Of a DNA stretch of 64,000 nt, positions 16,927-25,155 are shown one piece after another (within the stretch, counting starts at the first letter, position 1; every line of letters starts with the position of its first letter). The stretch is from Phycisphaerales bacterium. Its GTDB lineage: Bacteria; Planctomycetota; Phycisphaerae; UBA1845; UTPLA1. The position numbers and the translations under genes are program-made. The stretch covers positions 3,596,001 through 3,660,000 of the forward strand of contig JACKHI010000001.1 of the NCBI GenBank assembly GCA_020639075.1, read 5' to 3'. The notes beneath the pieces are model-generated. The model saw only the letters and a list, made by a program, of their open reading frames with translations. It was not told the DNA's origin and did no database searches.

Positions 16927-16987
16927 GGCCGGTGGAGAACCCACGCGTATTCTGAATCCGAAGATTCTCCTGGTGACACAACCGGCC
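16927..16987 (+). promoter_or_regulatory. Candidate structured 5' leader of the giant secreted protein
   Basis: GGCCGGT (16927-16933) pairs with ACCGGCC (16981-16987) and the adjacent GGAGAA (16934-16939) pairs with TTCTCC (16965-16970), leaving a 10-base bulge on the 3' side and a 25-base loop. The structure ends 18 bases before the AAGGAG of the next gene. No known riboswitch was recognised. Nothing else is evident in the rest of 16682-17019. Confidence 0.35.
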
Positions 16988-17019
16988 GCCGGAGCGTTTT
17001 CATTCCAAGGAGATCCCAA

Positions 17020-20000
17020 ATGACTTCACGATCAACACGATTCTGCGGCCTCGTCACGGCGTTCGCAGTCGTGGCGCTATTCGCGCCTCGGCTGAGCGCC
17101 GACAGTTTCACGACGCAACTGGGCGGTGACGGATTCGACGTCGAGATCGACGAAGTCCGCGATCTGGCGTACGTGTCAGTTCCCTCGACCAACGAAGTGG
17201 TCTTCGTTTCGTTGTCCACGTTCACGATCGTCGACAGCGTCAATGTCGGAGCGAACCCGTACGGCCTGTCGCTGAGTCACGACAACAGCACGCTCTATGT
17301 CGCCCTGAACGGCGCGGGCAACGTCGCCAAGCTGGACATCGACGCACAAACGTTCACGACGCACAATTTCACGACGCTGCTGGACGACGGCCGTACATAC
17401 GATGTGGTCGAAGCGCAGCCCGGCATTGTTTTCATTTCGGCGAATCCGAGCAGCAGCGGGTTCGCGAGGATCGTCCGATGGGACGTCGTCGCCGACACGG
17501 CCGCACGCGTCGCGAACAATCGGATCATCCGCGCGGCGCCCGTCTTCGCCGTCAGCCCGGACGAGACGTTTCTCGTCGTCGGAGAAGGATTCAGCCCCAA
17601 CTCGCTCTATCGCCTCGACATCACGCAGACCAGCGCGCCGATCGTCGCCGAAGACAATCACGGCAGCGTCAACGGCACGCGCCGCATCGCGATGAGCCCC
17701 GACGGAACGTTTCTCGCGACGTCGACCGGCCAGATCATCGACAGTGAAACCCTGGATCCGATCGGAAACGTCGGCAGCGGCGCCCCCGGCTTCGGCAACA
17801 GCGCCGAATCGGTCTATATGGCGATCGATTCGGACCTCACGGCCTACGACGTGATGTTCGGCAACGCCGTCGGGCAGCGCACGCTTGCCTGCGGCTTCGA
17901 CGTCGCCAGCCAGGTCCGCGTGTCGAGCGACGAGATGCTCTGGCTCGTGCTCGGCGACGACACGCTTTGCGCGATCGCCAACGAGCCCTTCTGCAACATG
18001 CCGCCGCCGGCGCCGAGCGTCGTCTCCCCAGCCCACGAGGCGACCGGCGTATCGATCGTTCACGCGCTGACGTGGCAGACGGGCGCTTCTGTGTGCACGC
18101 CGACGTATGACGTTTTGTTCGGCGATTCGAACCCGCCGACGGGCCTGATCGCGGAAGACAAGGCCCTGCCGATCTGCAATCCCGGCTCGCTCCAGCCGAA
18201 CACGACCTATTACTGGCAGGTGATCGCGAGGCATGACGGGGGCGCGACGCCGGGCCCGGTCTGGTCATTCACCACAGGCCCGTGCGCGGCCCCCGTGCCG
18301 GCGCCGAGCGGGACTGTCAACCTTCCAAGCAATCCATTCGATTTTGTGTACGACGCGTCGCGGCAGCAGATTTATGTGTCGCTGCCCGACCTTCATGAGG
18401 TTGACGTGATCTCGACGCAGACGTACGGAATCCTCGATCGGCTGCGCATCGGCGTCGGACCGCGCGGCCTCGACCTGAGCGCCGACAACTCGAAGCTCTA
18501 TGCGGCGCTCTACCGCGGCGGCGGCATCGCAATCCTGGACATCGACAGCGGCAGCGTCACAGAAATCAGCCTGACGGCCGAACTGGACGACTATCGCACG
18601 TGGGATGTGATCGAGCGCGGTCCCGACGACGTCTTCGTCTCGTCCAACCCGGGCAGCAACGGCTTCGCCTACGTTGTTCGTGTCGACACGGAAGCAGGCA
18701 CGGCGGCCCGCGTCGCCAGCGGCCGGATCATCCGTGGGTCCCCGACGTTCGAGGTCAGCCCGGATGGGCAGTTCGTCTATGTGAGCGAGGGGTTCAGCCC
18801 CAATTCGCTGTACAAGCTCAACGCCGCGACGCCGACAGCGCCGATCGTCGAGGAAGACGACCACGGCAGCGTGAGCGGCACCGACGTCAAGGCCGTCAGC
18901 CCCAACGGCGATCGAATCGTTTTGCGTTCCGGCCAGGTCATCGATACGGCGGACATCTCCGTCGCCCGCACGTTGGCGACTTCCGGCCGGCCGGCGTTCG
19001 CGGATGATCCGTCAATCGTGTATCTCGGCACCGGCACCGTCGTGAATGCGTATGACATCTATTCGGGCGCTGCAATGGGCCAGTTCCCCCTGGCGTGCAC
19101 AGGCATCACGCGACTGTTGCACGTGTCAAACGAAACGGGTTGGGCGGCGATCGGAACGAATCGGTTGAGCTATCGCGCCGGACCGATCGCGGCGCCGGGT
19201 GCGCCGACGCCCGTGCTGCCGGAAAATGGCGCCGCGGATCAACCCAACATGCTCTCGTTGTCATGGACTTTCGACGACGCATGCACCGACGCGACCTTCG
19301 ACGTATTGCTCGACACTCAGACCCCCCCCATAGCGACGGCCTGCGAAAACGTGATCGGCACGAGCTGCGACGTGGCGCTCGACACATCGACCACCTACTA
19401 TTGGCAGGTGCTCGCATCAAACGATGCGGGAACCACGGCGGGCCCGATCTGGTCATTCACGACCGTGGATTGCAGAACCGCCCCGGCGCCGTCCGACCCG
19501 CAACCCGCCGACATGGAATCGAACGTGCCGATCGACACGGGTCTTTCGTGGTCCGGCGCCGAGGATCGCAGCCTCGGCCTTATCGAGAAGCCGGTCGACA
19601 ATCGACGGTCGGCCGCCGGCCGACTGGCGGCGGCCTCCGTCACGCCCGCGGATCAGGTCCGCCCTCCCTTCGGTCTGCTTGGCGATCCGTGTCCGATTCG
19701 CTATTCCGTGTACTTCGGCACGCAAAGCCCGCCGACAAATCTCGTCTGCAGCGATCTTGAAGAACCGCACTGCGACCTGCCCGAAGATCTCGTCGAGGGC
19801 GAAACGTACTATTGGCAGGTCGTATCGACGACATGCTGCGACGAGCGCTCGGGGCCGATCTGGCAATTCACAGTCGCCGGAGATTTCCGATTCGAGCCGG
19901 TCGTTCTCTCGTCGCCCACGAACTACGAGCGGGGCGACTTGCCGCCAAATGCTTCTGCGTGCATCGGCGTCCAGGACTCGTTCTTCGTCGAAATCTGGGG

Positions 20001-21084
20001 CAGCGACATCGGCGCCGTCAACACGGGCATCGTCTGCGCGTTCGTCAATGTCGATCTGCCGGCGGACGTGAGCCTGATCGACGTCATCCCATCGCCGAAC
20101 TTCACGAACTTCGTGGACTGGGAACTTGTCGGATCGCAACTTCGCGGCGTCGGCGGATGCGGCATCCCGAACGGGGGCGTCGGCGTGGACGAGTGGGCGC
20201 GAATCGCCACGCTGAAGCTCAGCGCGAATGCGTGTCTCGGGGGCGGCAACATCTGTCTGTCGTCCGCCGATCAATCCTGTTCGGCATTCGGCCGCGGCGC
20301 CGTGCCCGACTCCGACGTCAGCTTCGACTGCGCCGATCTCTGCATCGATGAGGATTGTCTTTACGACCTCTCGGGCGACGGATTCGTGGACGACGACGAC
20401 TTTGACATCTTCATGCCCTGCTTCAACTGCACCGGCGAGGATTCGTGCTGGAACAGCGACGCATGCGAGTACGCCGATTTCGACTGCAGCGGCGTCGTCG
20501 ATCCGGGAGACGTCGGCTGGTTCGCCGGCGGCTACCTGCGAAGCTGCGCCAGCATCATGACCGACGACCTCCCGCCCTGCCGACAATGCGTCATCGATCT
20601 GCGCATCGCGTCGCCGCAAGACATCGCGGAAGTCGAATTCGCCCGTCGAATTGTCGACAATCGACGAGCAGGTCGATTGACGCAGCGAACAGGCACTGCC
20701 GATCCGATCACGCTCGAGCTTCTCGTGCGGGATCTGTCGACCGATTCGCACGGCATCGCGGCCGCTTACTTCGACGTCGAGCTCGCCGGGGCGTCTCTCG
20801 TCGATGTCCGGTTCGACGGCGCCTTCGATCGCCTGCACATCCTCGACGATTCCCGGCCCGACGTGGTGCGCGTCGGCGCAGCAACACTGACGCCGGGCGC
20901 AGGCATCGATGGCTGGACGCGTGTTGCGACGCTCGAGATCGGGCCGAAGTCCGCAATCACGCGGGCCGATGACGTCGTCGTTCGCACGGCGCCCAACGGC
21001 ATCGCACTGATCGGCGGTCGCATCGCAGAGGTCGTCGATCGGACCGACGACTTCGCCGAGGGCGACGACGCGTTGATGCCCTGA
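17020..21084 (+). CDS. Giant secreted protein: duplicated propeller plus Fn3-like modules, dockerin-like region
   Basis: A 1354-residue secreted protein. AAGGAG lies eight bases before ATG 17020, and residues 1-28 are a signal peptide (ending LSA-DSF). Two tandem copies of a YVTN-like propeller (about 28-325 and 435-725) share long matches such as RIIR-x-P-F-VSPD and GEGFSPNSLY / SEGFSPNSLY. Each is followed by an Fn3-like unit with the T-YYWQV core; a third such unit follows (about 825-950). A cohesin-like beta region comes next, then a dockerin-like pair of Ca loops (DLSGDGFVDDDD and DFDCSGVVDPGD, about 1118-1170), then a second beta region. There is no anchor motif at the C-terminus. The likely role is extracellular assembly or adhesion; no catalytic site is seen. 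Confidence 0.82.
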   Translation: MTSRSTRFCGLVTAFAVVALFAPRLSADSFTTQLGGDGFDVEIDEVRDLAYVSVPSTNEVVFVSLSTFTIVDSVNVGANPYGLSLSHDNSTLYVALNGAGNVAKLDIDAQTFTTHNFTTLLDDGRTYDVVEAQPGIVFISANPSSSGFARIVRWDVVADTAARVANNRIIRAAPVFAVSPDETFLVVGEGFSPNSLYRLDITQTSAPIVAEDNHGSVNGTRRIAMSPDGTFLATSTGQIIDSETLDPIGNVGSGAPGFGNSAESVYMAIDSDLTAYDVMFGNAVGQRTLACGFDVASQVRVSSDEMLWLVLGDDTLCAIANEPFCNMPPPAPSVVSPAHEATGVSIVHALTWQTGASVCTPTYDVLFGDSNPPTGLIAEDKALPICNPGSLQPNTTYYWQVIARHDGGATPGPVWSFTTGPCAAPVPAPSGTVNLPSNPFDFVYDASRQQIYVSLPDLHEVDVISTQTYGILDRLRIGVGPRGLDLSADNSKLYAALYRGGGIAILDIDSGSVTEISLTAELDDYRTWDVIERGPDDVFVSSNPGSNGFAYVVRVDTEAGTAARVASGRIIRGSPTFEVSPDGQFVYVSEGFSPNSLYKLNAATPTAPIVEEDDHGSVSGTDVKAVSPNGDRIVLRSGQVIDTADISVARTLATSGRPAFADDPSIVYLGTGTVVNAYDIYSGAAMGQFPLACTGITRLLHVSNETGWAAIGTNRLSYRAGPIAAPGAPTPVLPENGAADQPNMLSLSWTFDDACTDATFDVLLDTQTPPIATACENVIGTSCDVALDTSTTYYWQVLASNDAGTTAGPIWSFTTVDCRTAPAPSDPQPADMESNVPIDTGLSWSGAEDRSLGLIEKPVDNRRSAAGRLAAASVTPADQVRPPFGLLGDPCPIRYSVYFGTQSPPTNLVCSDLEEPHCDLPEDLVEGETYYWQVVSTTCCDERSGPIWQFTVAGDFRFEPVVLSSPTNYERGDLPPNASACIGVQDSFFVEIWGSDIGAVNTGIVCAFVNVDLPADVSLIDVIPSPNFTNFVDWELVGSQLRGVGGCGIPNGGVGVDEWARIATLKLSANACLGGGNICLSSADQSCSAFGRGAVPDSDVSFDCADLCIDEDCLYDLSGDGFVDDDDFDIFMPCFNCTGEDSCWNSDACEYADFDCSGVVDPGDVGWFAGGYLRSCASIMTDDLPPCRQCVIDLRIASPQDIAEVEFARRIVDNRRAGRLTQRTGTADPITLELLVRDLSTDSHGIAAAYFDVELAGASLVDVRFDGAFDRLHILDDSRPDVVRVGAATLTPGAGIDGWTRVATLEIGPKSAITRADDVVVRTAPNGIALIGGRIAEVVDRTDDFAEGDDALMP

Positions 21085-21115
21085 CGCGGCCGTTGAGACA
21101 ATGTGACTAAGCAAG

Positions 21116-21151
21116 CGGGCCGGGGCAAATCGCTCCGGCCCGTTTTTTTTT
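21116..21151 (+). terminator. Rho-independent terminator
   Basis: CGGGCCGG-GGCAAATCGCT-CCGGCCCG stem-loop followed by nine T residues, about 30 bases after the stop codon of the giant secreted protein gene. Confidence 0.9.
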
Positions 21152-21228
21152 AGTTCTTTGCGGAATTCCGGTAAGCACTTCCCTTGCGTCCGGTGCGACC
21201 GAATGAGCCTCCGCCGGAACCGAATTCC

Positions 21229-21341
21229 CACGCTGAAAGCGTGTCACAAGGAAGCCCAAGGTCAGTGCAGCCCGCGAAGCGTGCAAACGCAACCCTGGGG
21301 ATCGATTTGATGGACGAATCCAGCACTGATGGTGCGTTACA
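21229..21341 (+). repeat. Dispersed hairpin-rich repeat, copy A
   Basis: One of four related ~115-bp sequences in intergenic DNA. Order on this strand: CACGCTGAAAGCGTG hairpin, CCCAAGGTCAGTGCAGCCCGC, AACGCAACCCTGGGG, a variable 20-25 bases, then CAGCACTGATGGTGCGTTACA. The CCCAAGG and CCCTGGG segments can pair around a central GC-rich palindrome. The rest of the 21152-21533 gap shows no gene. Confidence 0.8.
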
Positions 21342-21533
21342 AAATAAGCACTCAAACGGTTCCTCAACCCGCCCGGCATTCCTGTTGCCTACAGGCCTTT
21401 TCAAGAACCGCGATGAACCACTTCTTGAGGGGTTCTTCGCACAAACGCATATTACAGGGAGACGACAGGCGCTCCGTCACACCGAGTACACCATCGTGCG
21501 TGGCGTGACGCCGATACAACAATCGCCACGGAC

Positions 21534-22511
21534 TCACTTCCGCTCCAGCGTCACCGACGTGGGCAACAGGACGGCGTCGAGTTCGTCCCACGCCTGCGGC
21601 TCGCCCTGCAGTTGTGCGCGAAAGAATGCAACGAGCAGCCCCGCCGTGAGCCGGCGCATCGGTTCGCGATCCGAATTCGACGCACAAACGCCCGCGGCCA
21701 GCGCCGCCGTTTCTGCGTCGAGCATGTCGCCGTGGCCGTAGTCCGTTGCAATGACGAGTGTGCTCGGCGACGGGCAGGCATCGTAGAACGTTTGATAATT
21801 GTCGCCCTCGGGCGCGCATGGGCCGCCGAGACCTGCGCCGAGGATGAGCGTGGGAATATCAAAATCGAACTGGCCGTCGACGACACGCGGCTGGTTGCCC
21901 CCGGGGCCGCCTGTGCCATCGACCGGATCGATCCCGACGAGCGCAGCGACACGCGTCGCACCGGCTTTTGCGACACCGAACGCGACTTTGCCGCCGCGAG
22001 AGTGACCGGCTAGACCAACGCGGGCGTTGTTGAGCTCGATACCGGGCAGGCGATCGAACCGCGTCGGAATCCAGCTGAGAACCACCGCCGCTCGCTCGGT
22101 TTCGATCGCAGCCGTCGGCATGCCGATGAGTGGACCGATGCCGGCGTCGTACATGCGCGGGAGGATGACGACGAAACCGTGGCTGGCGATGTGCGCAGCG
22201 ATCTGGTCGTAGGAGTGATTCGTGATTTCGAAAGCATGCTGGAGAACGACGACGCTGTAAGTGCCGGGGGTTGTCGGTGCGACGATGCGGAGCTTGAGGG
22301 GTGCGTCCTGTTCGCAGCGATCGAGGTCGAACGACGTAATCGGTAACGCGCCGGGCACGTACGGATCGCCGGTCGTGATTGTGGTGTCGGCGTTTGACTC
22401 GACGGACGCGGTGGACGGCACGAGGGGGCAGAGTTCGCCGAAGTCGCAGGCGAGGGGTGCGAAGCAAGTAGTGATGATGCATATGACGTGAAAGGTGGTT
22501 CGCTTAGGCAT
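21534..22511 (-). CDS. Alpha/beta hydrolase lipoprotein, chlorophyllase/cutinase-like
   Basis: A 325-residue lipoprotein; the signal ends CFAPLAC with lipidated Cys22. The core has the nucleophile elbow GHSRGG (Ser171), an Asp in GIDPVDG (D195 or D198) and His260 in DYGHGDM. The segments VVVLQHAFEITNHSYDQIAAHIASHGFVVILPRM and AGHSRGGKVAFGVAK resemble the chlorophyllase / dienelactone-hydrolase / polyester-hydrolase group, whose members cleave ester bonds; the substrate is not predictable. Several Cys residues in the mature chain may form disulfides, fitting an extracytoplasmic location. It stands alone on the minus strand between copies A and B of the dispersed repeat. Confidence 0.8.
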   Translation of the reverse strand: MPKRTTFHVICIITTCFAPLACDFGELCPLVPSTASVESNADTTITTGDPYVPGALPITSFDLDRCEQDAPLKLRIVAPTTPGTYSVVVLQHAFEITNHSYDQIAAHIASHGFVVILPRMYDAGIGPLIGMPTAAIETERAAVVLSWIPTRFDRLPGIELNNARVGLAGHSRGGKVAFGVAKAGATRVAALVGIDPVDGTGGPGGNQPRVVDGQFDFDIPTLILGAGLGGPCAPEGDNYQTFYDACPSPSTLVIATDYGHGDMLDAETAALAAGVCASNSDREPMRRLTAGLLVAFFRAQLQGEPQAWDELDAVLLPTSVTLERK

Positions 22512-22741
22512 ATGAGTTGGTCAAACCTCTCCCTGTTGTTGGCTCTGTATGTACACGAATCCCACCGCTTGTGTGCAGTTTAGCATGATGCAGCCCGGCG
22601 AGAATTCGGCTGCGGCATTTTTCCGCTTCGTGATCGAGGGACAATCTTGGCGTATGGACCTTTCATGTCTCATCACGGCGATCGGGAGGCACTCGCCTTA
22701 CATTACAAGCGACCGAAGAAACTACCGCTTGGACGTCCGCC

Positions 22742-22855
22742 CACACTGAAAGCGTGCCACGAGCAAGCCCATGGTCAGTGCAGCCCGCAACGCGGGAAAG
22801 CGCAACCCTGGGTATCGGATTGCACGACGGCCCAGGCACTGAAAGTGCGTTACAA
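22742..22855 (+). repeat. Dispersed hairpin-rich repeat, copy B
   Basis: Same order and orientation as copy A: CACACTGAAAGCGTG, GGTCAGTGCAGCCCGC, CGCAACCCTGGG, a spacer, then GGCACTGAAAGTGCGTTACA. It shares GTCAGTGCAGCCCGC and CGCAACCCTGGG exactly with A. It lies between a leftward hydrolase gene and the next rightward gene; nothing else is seen in 22512-22959. Confidence 0.8.
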
Positions 22856-22959
22856 TTCCTGGACATCATCGAAAACGCGCCTGCAGCGGGCGGTGCTTCG
22901 CCCCTCATCGCACGATCACGTGTCGGCGCCTATGCAACAACATCATCAAGGAGAACATC

Positions 22960-23703
22960 ATGACAACGCGAAAGCTGACGAGTGGGCTCGTTGCGGCCAT
23001 CGTAGCGATGACTGCGGGATGCGCCGCGAATCGAGTCGAAGTCACTCAGTACGGTCAGATGCACAAGGTTCTGAGCGGCGGCGCCGGCAACGCGAAGGGA
23101 ATCGTCGGCGTGGACAACCTGCTGAAGCGACCCAACGCGATCGGCGTCGGTGCGCTTGCCGGGCTTGAAGGCGAAATCACGATCAGCGACGGTAAGGCCT
23201 GGATTGCTCGCCCCGACGGGCAGGGCCTGCGCATCGAGGTAGCGACGGCGGCGGCGAACGAACAAGCATCCATGATGACCGTCAGCTACGTGGATGCGTG
23301 GCGTGACGTACCGATCGATCGCGATCTAGCGGGCGAAGCGTTGGAATCATTCATCGGCGAGCAGGCGGCCGCGAGCGGCATCGACACTGGCCGACCGTTT
23401 CCATTCATGCTCGCAGGGAGCGCGAGCGATTTGCAGCTTCACGTGATCCACGGCGCCTGCCCGATGCGCCCCGGCGGCCGTCTGACGCCTGACGAACAAC
23501 CTTGGCGACTCACGATCGATCGACTCACACCTTGCCGCGTCGTCGGCTTCTACGCACAAGATTCGGTCGGCAAGCTGACGCATCCGGGAACGTCAATCCA
23601 CGCGCATGCGCTACTGAGTGAGAGTGGTCGCGAGATCACAGGTCACATCGAGCGAATCGCGATGGCTCGCGGCGGCGTGTTGAAGTTGCCGATGGTACGG
23701 TGA
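22960..23703 (+). CDS. Acetolactate decarboxylase-like lipoprotein
   Basis: A 247-residue lipoprotein (signal ending MTAGC, Cys21). The mature part matches the alpha-acetolactate decarboxylase fold: VTQYGQMHKVLSGG, LLKRPNAIGVGALAGLEGEITISDGKAWI (the LxGE block, here LEGE) and, near the end, CRVVGFYAQDS followed by HAHALLSESGREITGH, the H-x-H ... H zinc-ligand arrangement. Classical enzymes make acetoin from acetolactate and are not usually lipid-anchored, so a different substrate is possible. AGGAG (22949-22953) precedes the start. No acetolactate synthase is nearby. Family call is moderate; function is inferred. Confidence 0.7.
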   Translation: MTTRKLTSGLVAAIVAMTAGCAANRVEVTQYGQMHKVLSGGAGNAKGIVGVDNLLKRPNAIGVGALAGLEGEITISDGKAWIARPDGQGLRIEVATAAANEQASMMTVSYVDAWRDVPIDRDLAGEALESFIGEQAAASGIDTGRPFPFMLAGSASDLQLHVIHGACPMRPGGRLTPDEQPWRLTIDRLTPCRVVGFYAQDSVGKLTHPGTSIHAHALLSESGREITGHIERIAMARGGVLKLPMVR

Positions 23704-23810
23704 TGGTGGGAAGGCGCCGATGCAGGGGCGGCCTCGTTGCGTTAATGATTGATCGCTATGCGCCCCATGCTCTGGCGGGCGAGCCGCCGTCGCCCCCATC
23801 ACGATGAACT

Positions 23811-24146
23811 TTAGGCCTTTGGTTTGAGCCTCTTGCGCAAATAACGAATCTGCCGGCGGCGGCCTTCGCATTCGGGCAGGGCTTCCAGTTTTGCGATCTG
23901 CTTCTCGATATCGTGCCGACGACGGATGTTCGCCCGGTATTGGTCGTAGGCCTTATCGATCGCCTGATCCTGAAGTGACTTTCTCAATCGCTCCCATGTC
24001 TTATCATCGCCCTTACGCGGCGTGGGAATCCGATGGCCAAGATTGACGCAGACGCAACCGCAGCGAGCACAGACGGCATCCGGCGCGGACAAATCCCGGC
24101 GAACGGCGAGTTGGCAATCGAAACATACCCAGGTAGTGTTGCTCAT
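23811..24146 (-). CDS. Small zinc-ribbon protein
   Basis: A 111-residue cytoplasmic protein. Two CxxC pairs form a zinc ribbon (WVCFDCQLAVRR and AVCARCGCVCVNLGHRI), followed by PTPRKGDD and a basic helical C-terminus (KLEALPECEGRRRQIRYLRKR). Similar short zinc-ribbon proteins occur widely and usually lack known function. ATG 24146 was chosen so that the protein begins just before the ribbon. Its start lies 10 bases after the stop of the nuclease-like gene, so the two probably form one transcript. Confidence 0.7.
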   Translation of the reverse strand: MSNTTWVCFDCQLAVRRDLSAPDAVCARCGCVCVNLGHRIPTPRKGDDKTWERLRKSLQDQAIDKAYDQYRANIRRRHDIEKQIAKLEALPECEGRRRQIRYLRKRLKPKA

Positions 24147-24156
24147 TTCGGGGCGC

Positions 24157-25131
24157 CTAAAAGGGCACGTCGTCGAGATCCAACTCCAAGGGAACGTCTT
24201 CAAGATTGAGATCAATCAATATCCGCGCGGCGTGGTCTAGGAACTCATCACGATCCATGAAGATTATGTGCCGACGTTTCTCGGCATTCAGGTGACTACC
24301 AATCCACTCTTTGGCCGCCCGCGTTATTTCGCCCGCCGAAATAACGAAAACGTGATCTACCAAGACAGTGCGATTGGCATCTGAATCGAAAATTGGATGC
24401 CCAATAGCCATATTCGCCTGCGCGAGCACGTTTGCGACATTCTTGGACCCGCCCGACGCACTCGAATCCAGCTTGTCTCGTTTTATTTGGGCGCAGAAGT
24501 AAATCCAATGGCCTGTTGGCAATTGGAATTTCATCCAGAGGTCTTTTCCAAACTCAAGGAGTTTCTCCTTGTGCCCGGTCGCCGTAACCCGGTGGAAACC
24601 AAGCCTTCGAAACAATGGGACCAAGAGATGCTCAGTGAAATCATCCTCGCTAGCGCTTTCAAGAAAGTCAGCGACTTTCTTTCGTTGCGCGAGTTCACCC
24701 GAGGTCAATGGGCGGGTTTCTGAACGGTTCGAACTCGACATTGTGCCAGATCCGAGATTGCGAATCCTACACGTATTTGTTCCGTCGAGTGTCGCGCCCA
24801 AGCCTCGGAGATTGAGCCACTTATTGAGTTCGTCTAGGGCCTCGTCAATGTCCTTTTCTGCTTTTAGAAACGATATTGGGTTGAGTAGCTCTTTGAAGAC
24901 TCGCAGGAGCTGATCCGACGGTAAGTCGGGGTGTGAACAAACCCCCTCATCTAGCTTTAACAGCACGTCAAGAACCCATCGCCACTTGGTTGTCTGCCGA
25001 TCATGTTGGAAATCCATGTCACAACTGCGAAAAAAGGACGTGATGTAATAGCTCGTTCGCTTTGGAAAGGGCATTTTGTCACCGACGACCATTTGGGCGA
25101 CCTCTTCCAATATTTCCTCGCCTAGCCTCAT
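24157..25131 (-). CDS. Putative PD-(D/E)XK nuclease-like protein
   Basis: A 324-residue protein of unknown family. The N-terminal 125 residues are helical (RTSYYITSFFRSCDMDF, then LRVFKELLNPISFLKAEKDIDEALDELNKWL). After a Ser/Thr-rich linker, the C-terminal part shows FTEHLLVPLFRRLGF, EFGKDLWMKF and IYFCAQIKRDKLD: an E ... D ... Q-x-K arrangement like restriction-endonuclease-fold (Mrr-like) proteins. GGAAGG precedes ATG 25131 by six bases. By eye it is AT-richer than its neighbours, suggesting transfer. A defence role is plausible but unproven. Confidence 0.6.
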   Translation of the reverse strand: MRLGEEILEEVAQMVVGDKMPFPKRTSYYITSFFRSCDMDFQHDRQTTKWRWVLDVLLKLDEGVCSHPDLPSDQLLRVFKELLNPISFLKAEKDIDEALDELNKWLNLRGLGATLDGTNTCRIRNLGSGTMSSSNRSETRPLTSGELAQRKKVADFLESASEDDFTEHLLVPLFRRLGFHRVTATGHKEKLLEFGKDLWMKFQLPTGHWIYFCAQIKRDKLDSSASGGSKNVANVLAQANMAIGHPIFDSDANRTVLVDHVFVISAGEITRAAKEWIGSHLNAEKRRHIIFMDRDEFLDHAARILIDLNLEDVPLELDLDDVPF

Positions 25132-25155
25132 TGCAGCCCTTCCAACTGAAGTTCC

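Noticed and set aside
19453..21231. 592-residue minus-strand frame under the giant secreted protein
   Set aside because: Arg/Asp-rich composition typical of antisense translation; the plus strand has recognisable propeller and dockerin-like domains and a terminator.
24022..24913. Several plus-strand frames in the nuclease-like region
   Set aside because: They overlap the minus-strand genes, share no motif, and lack ribosome-binding sites.
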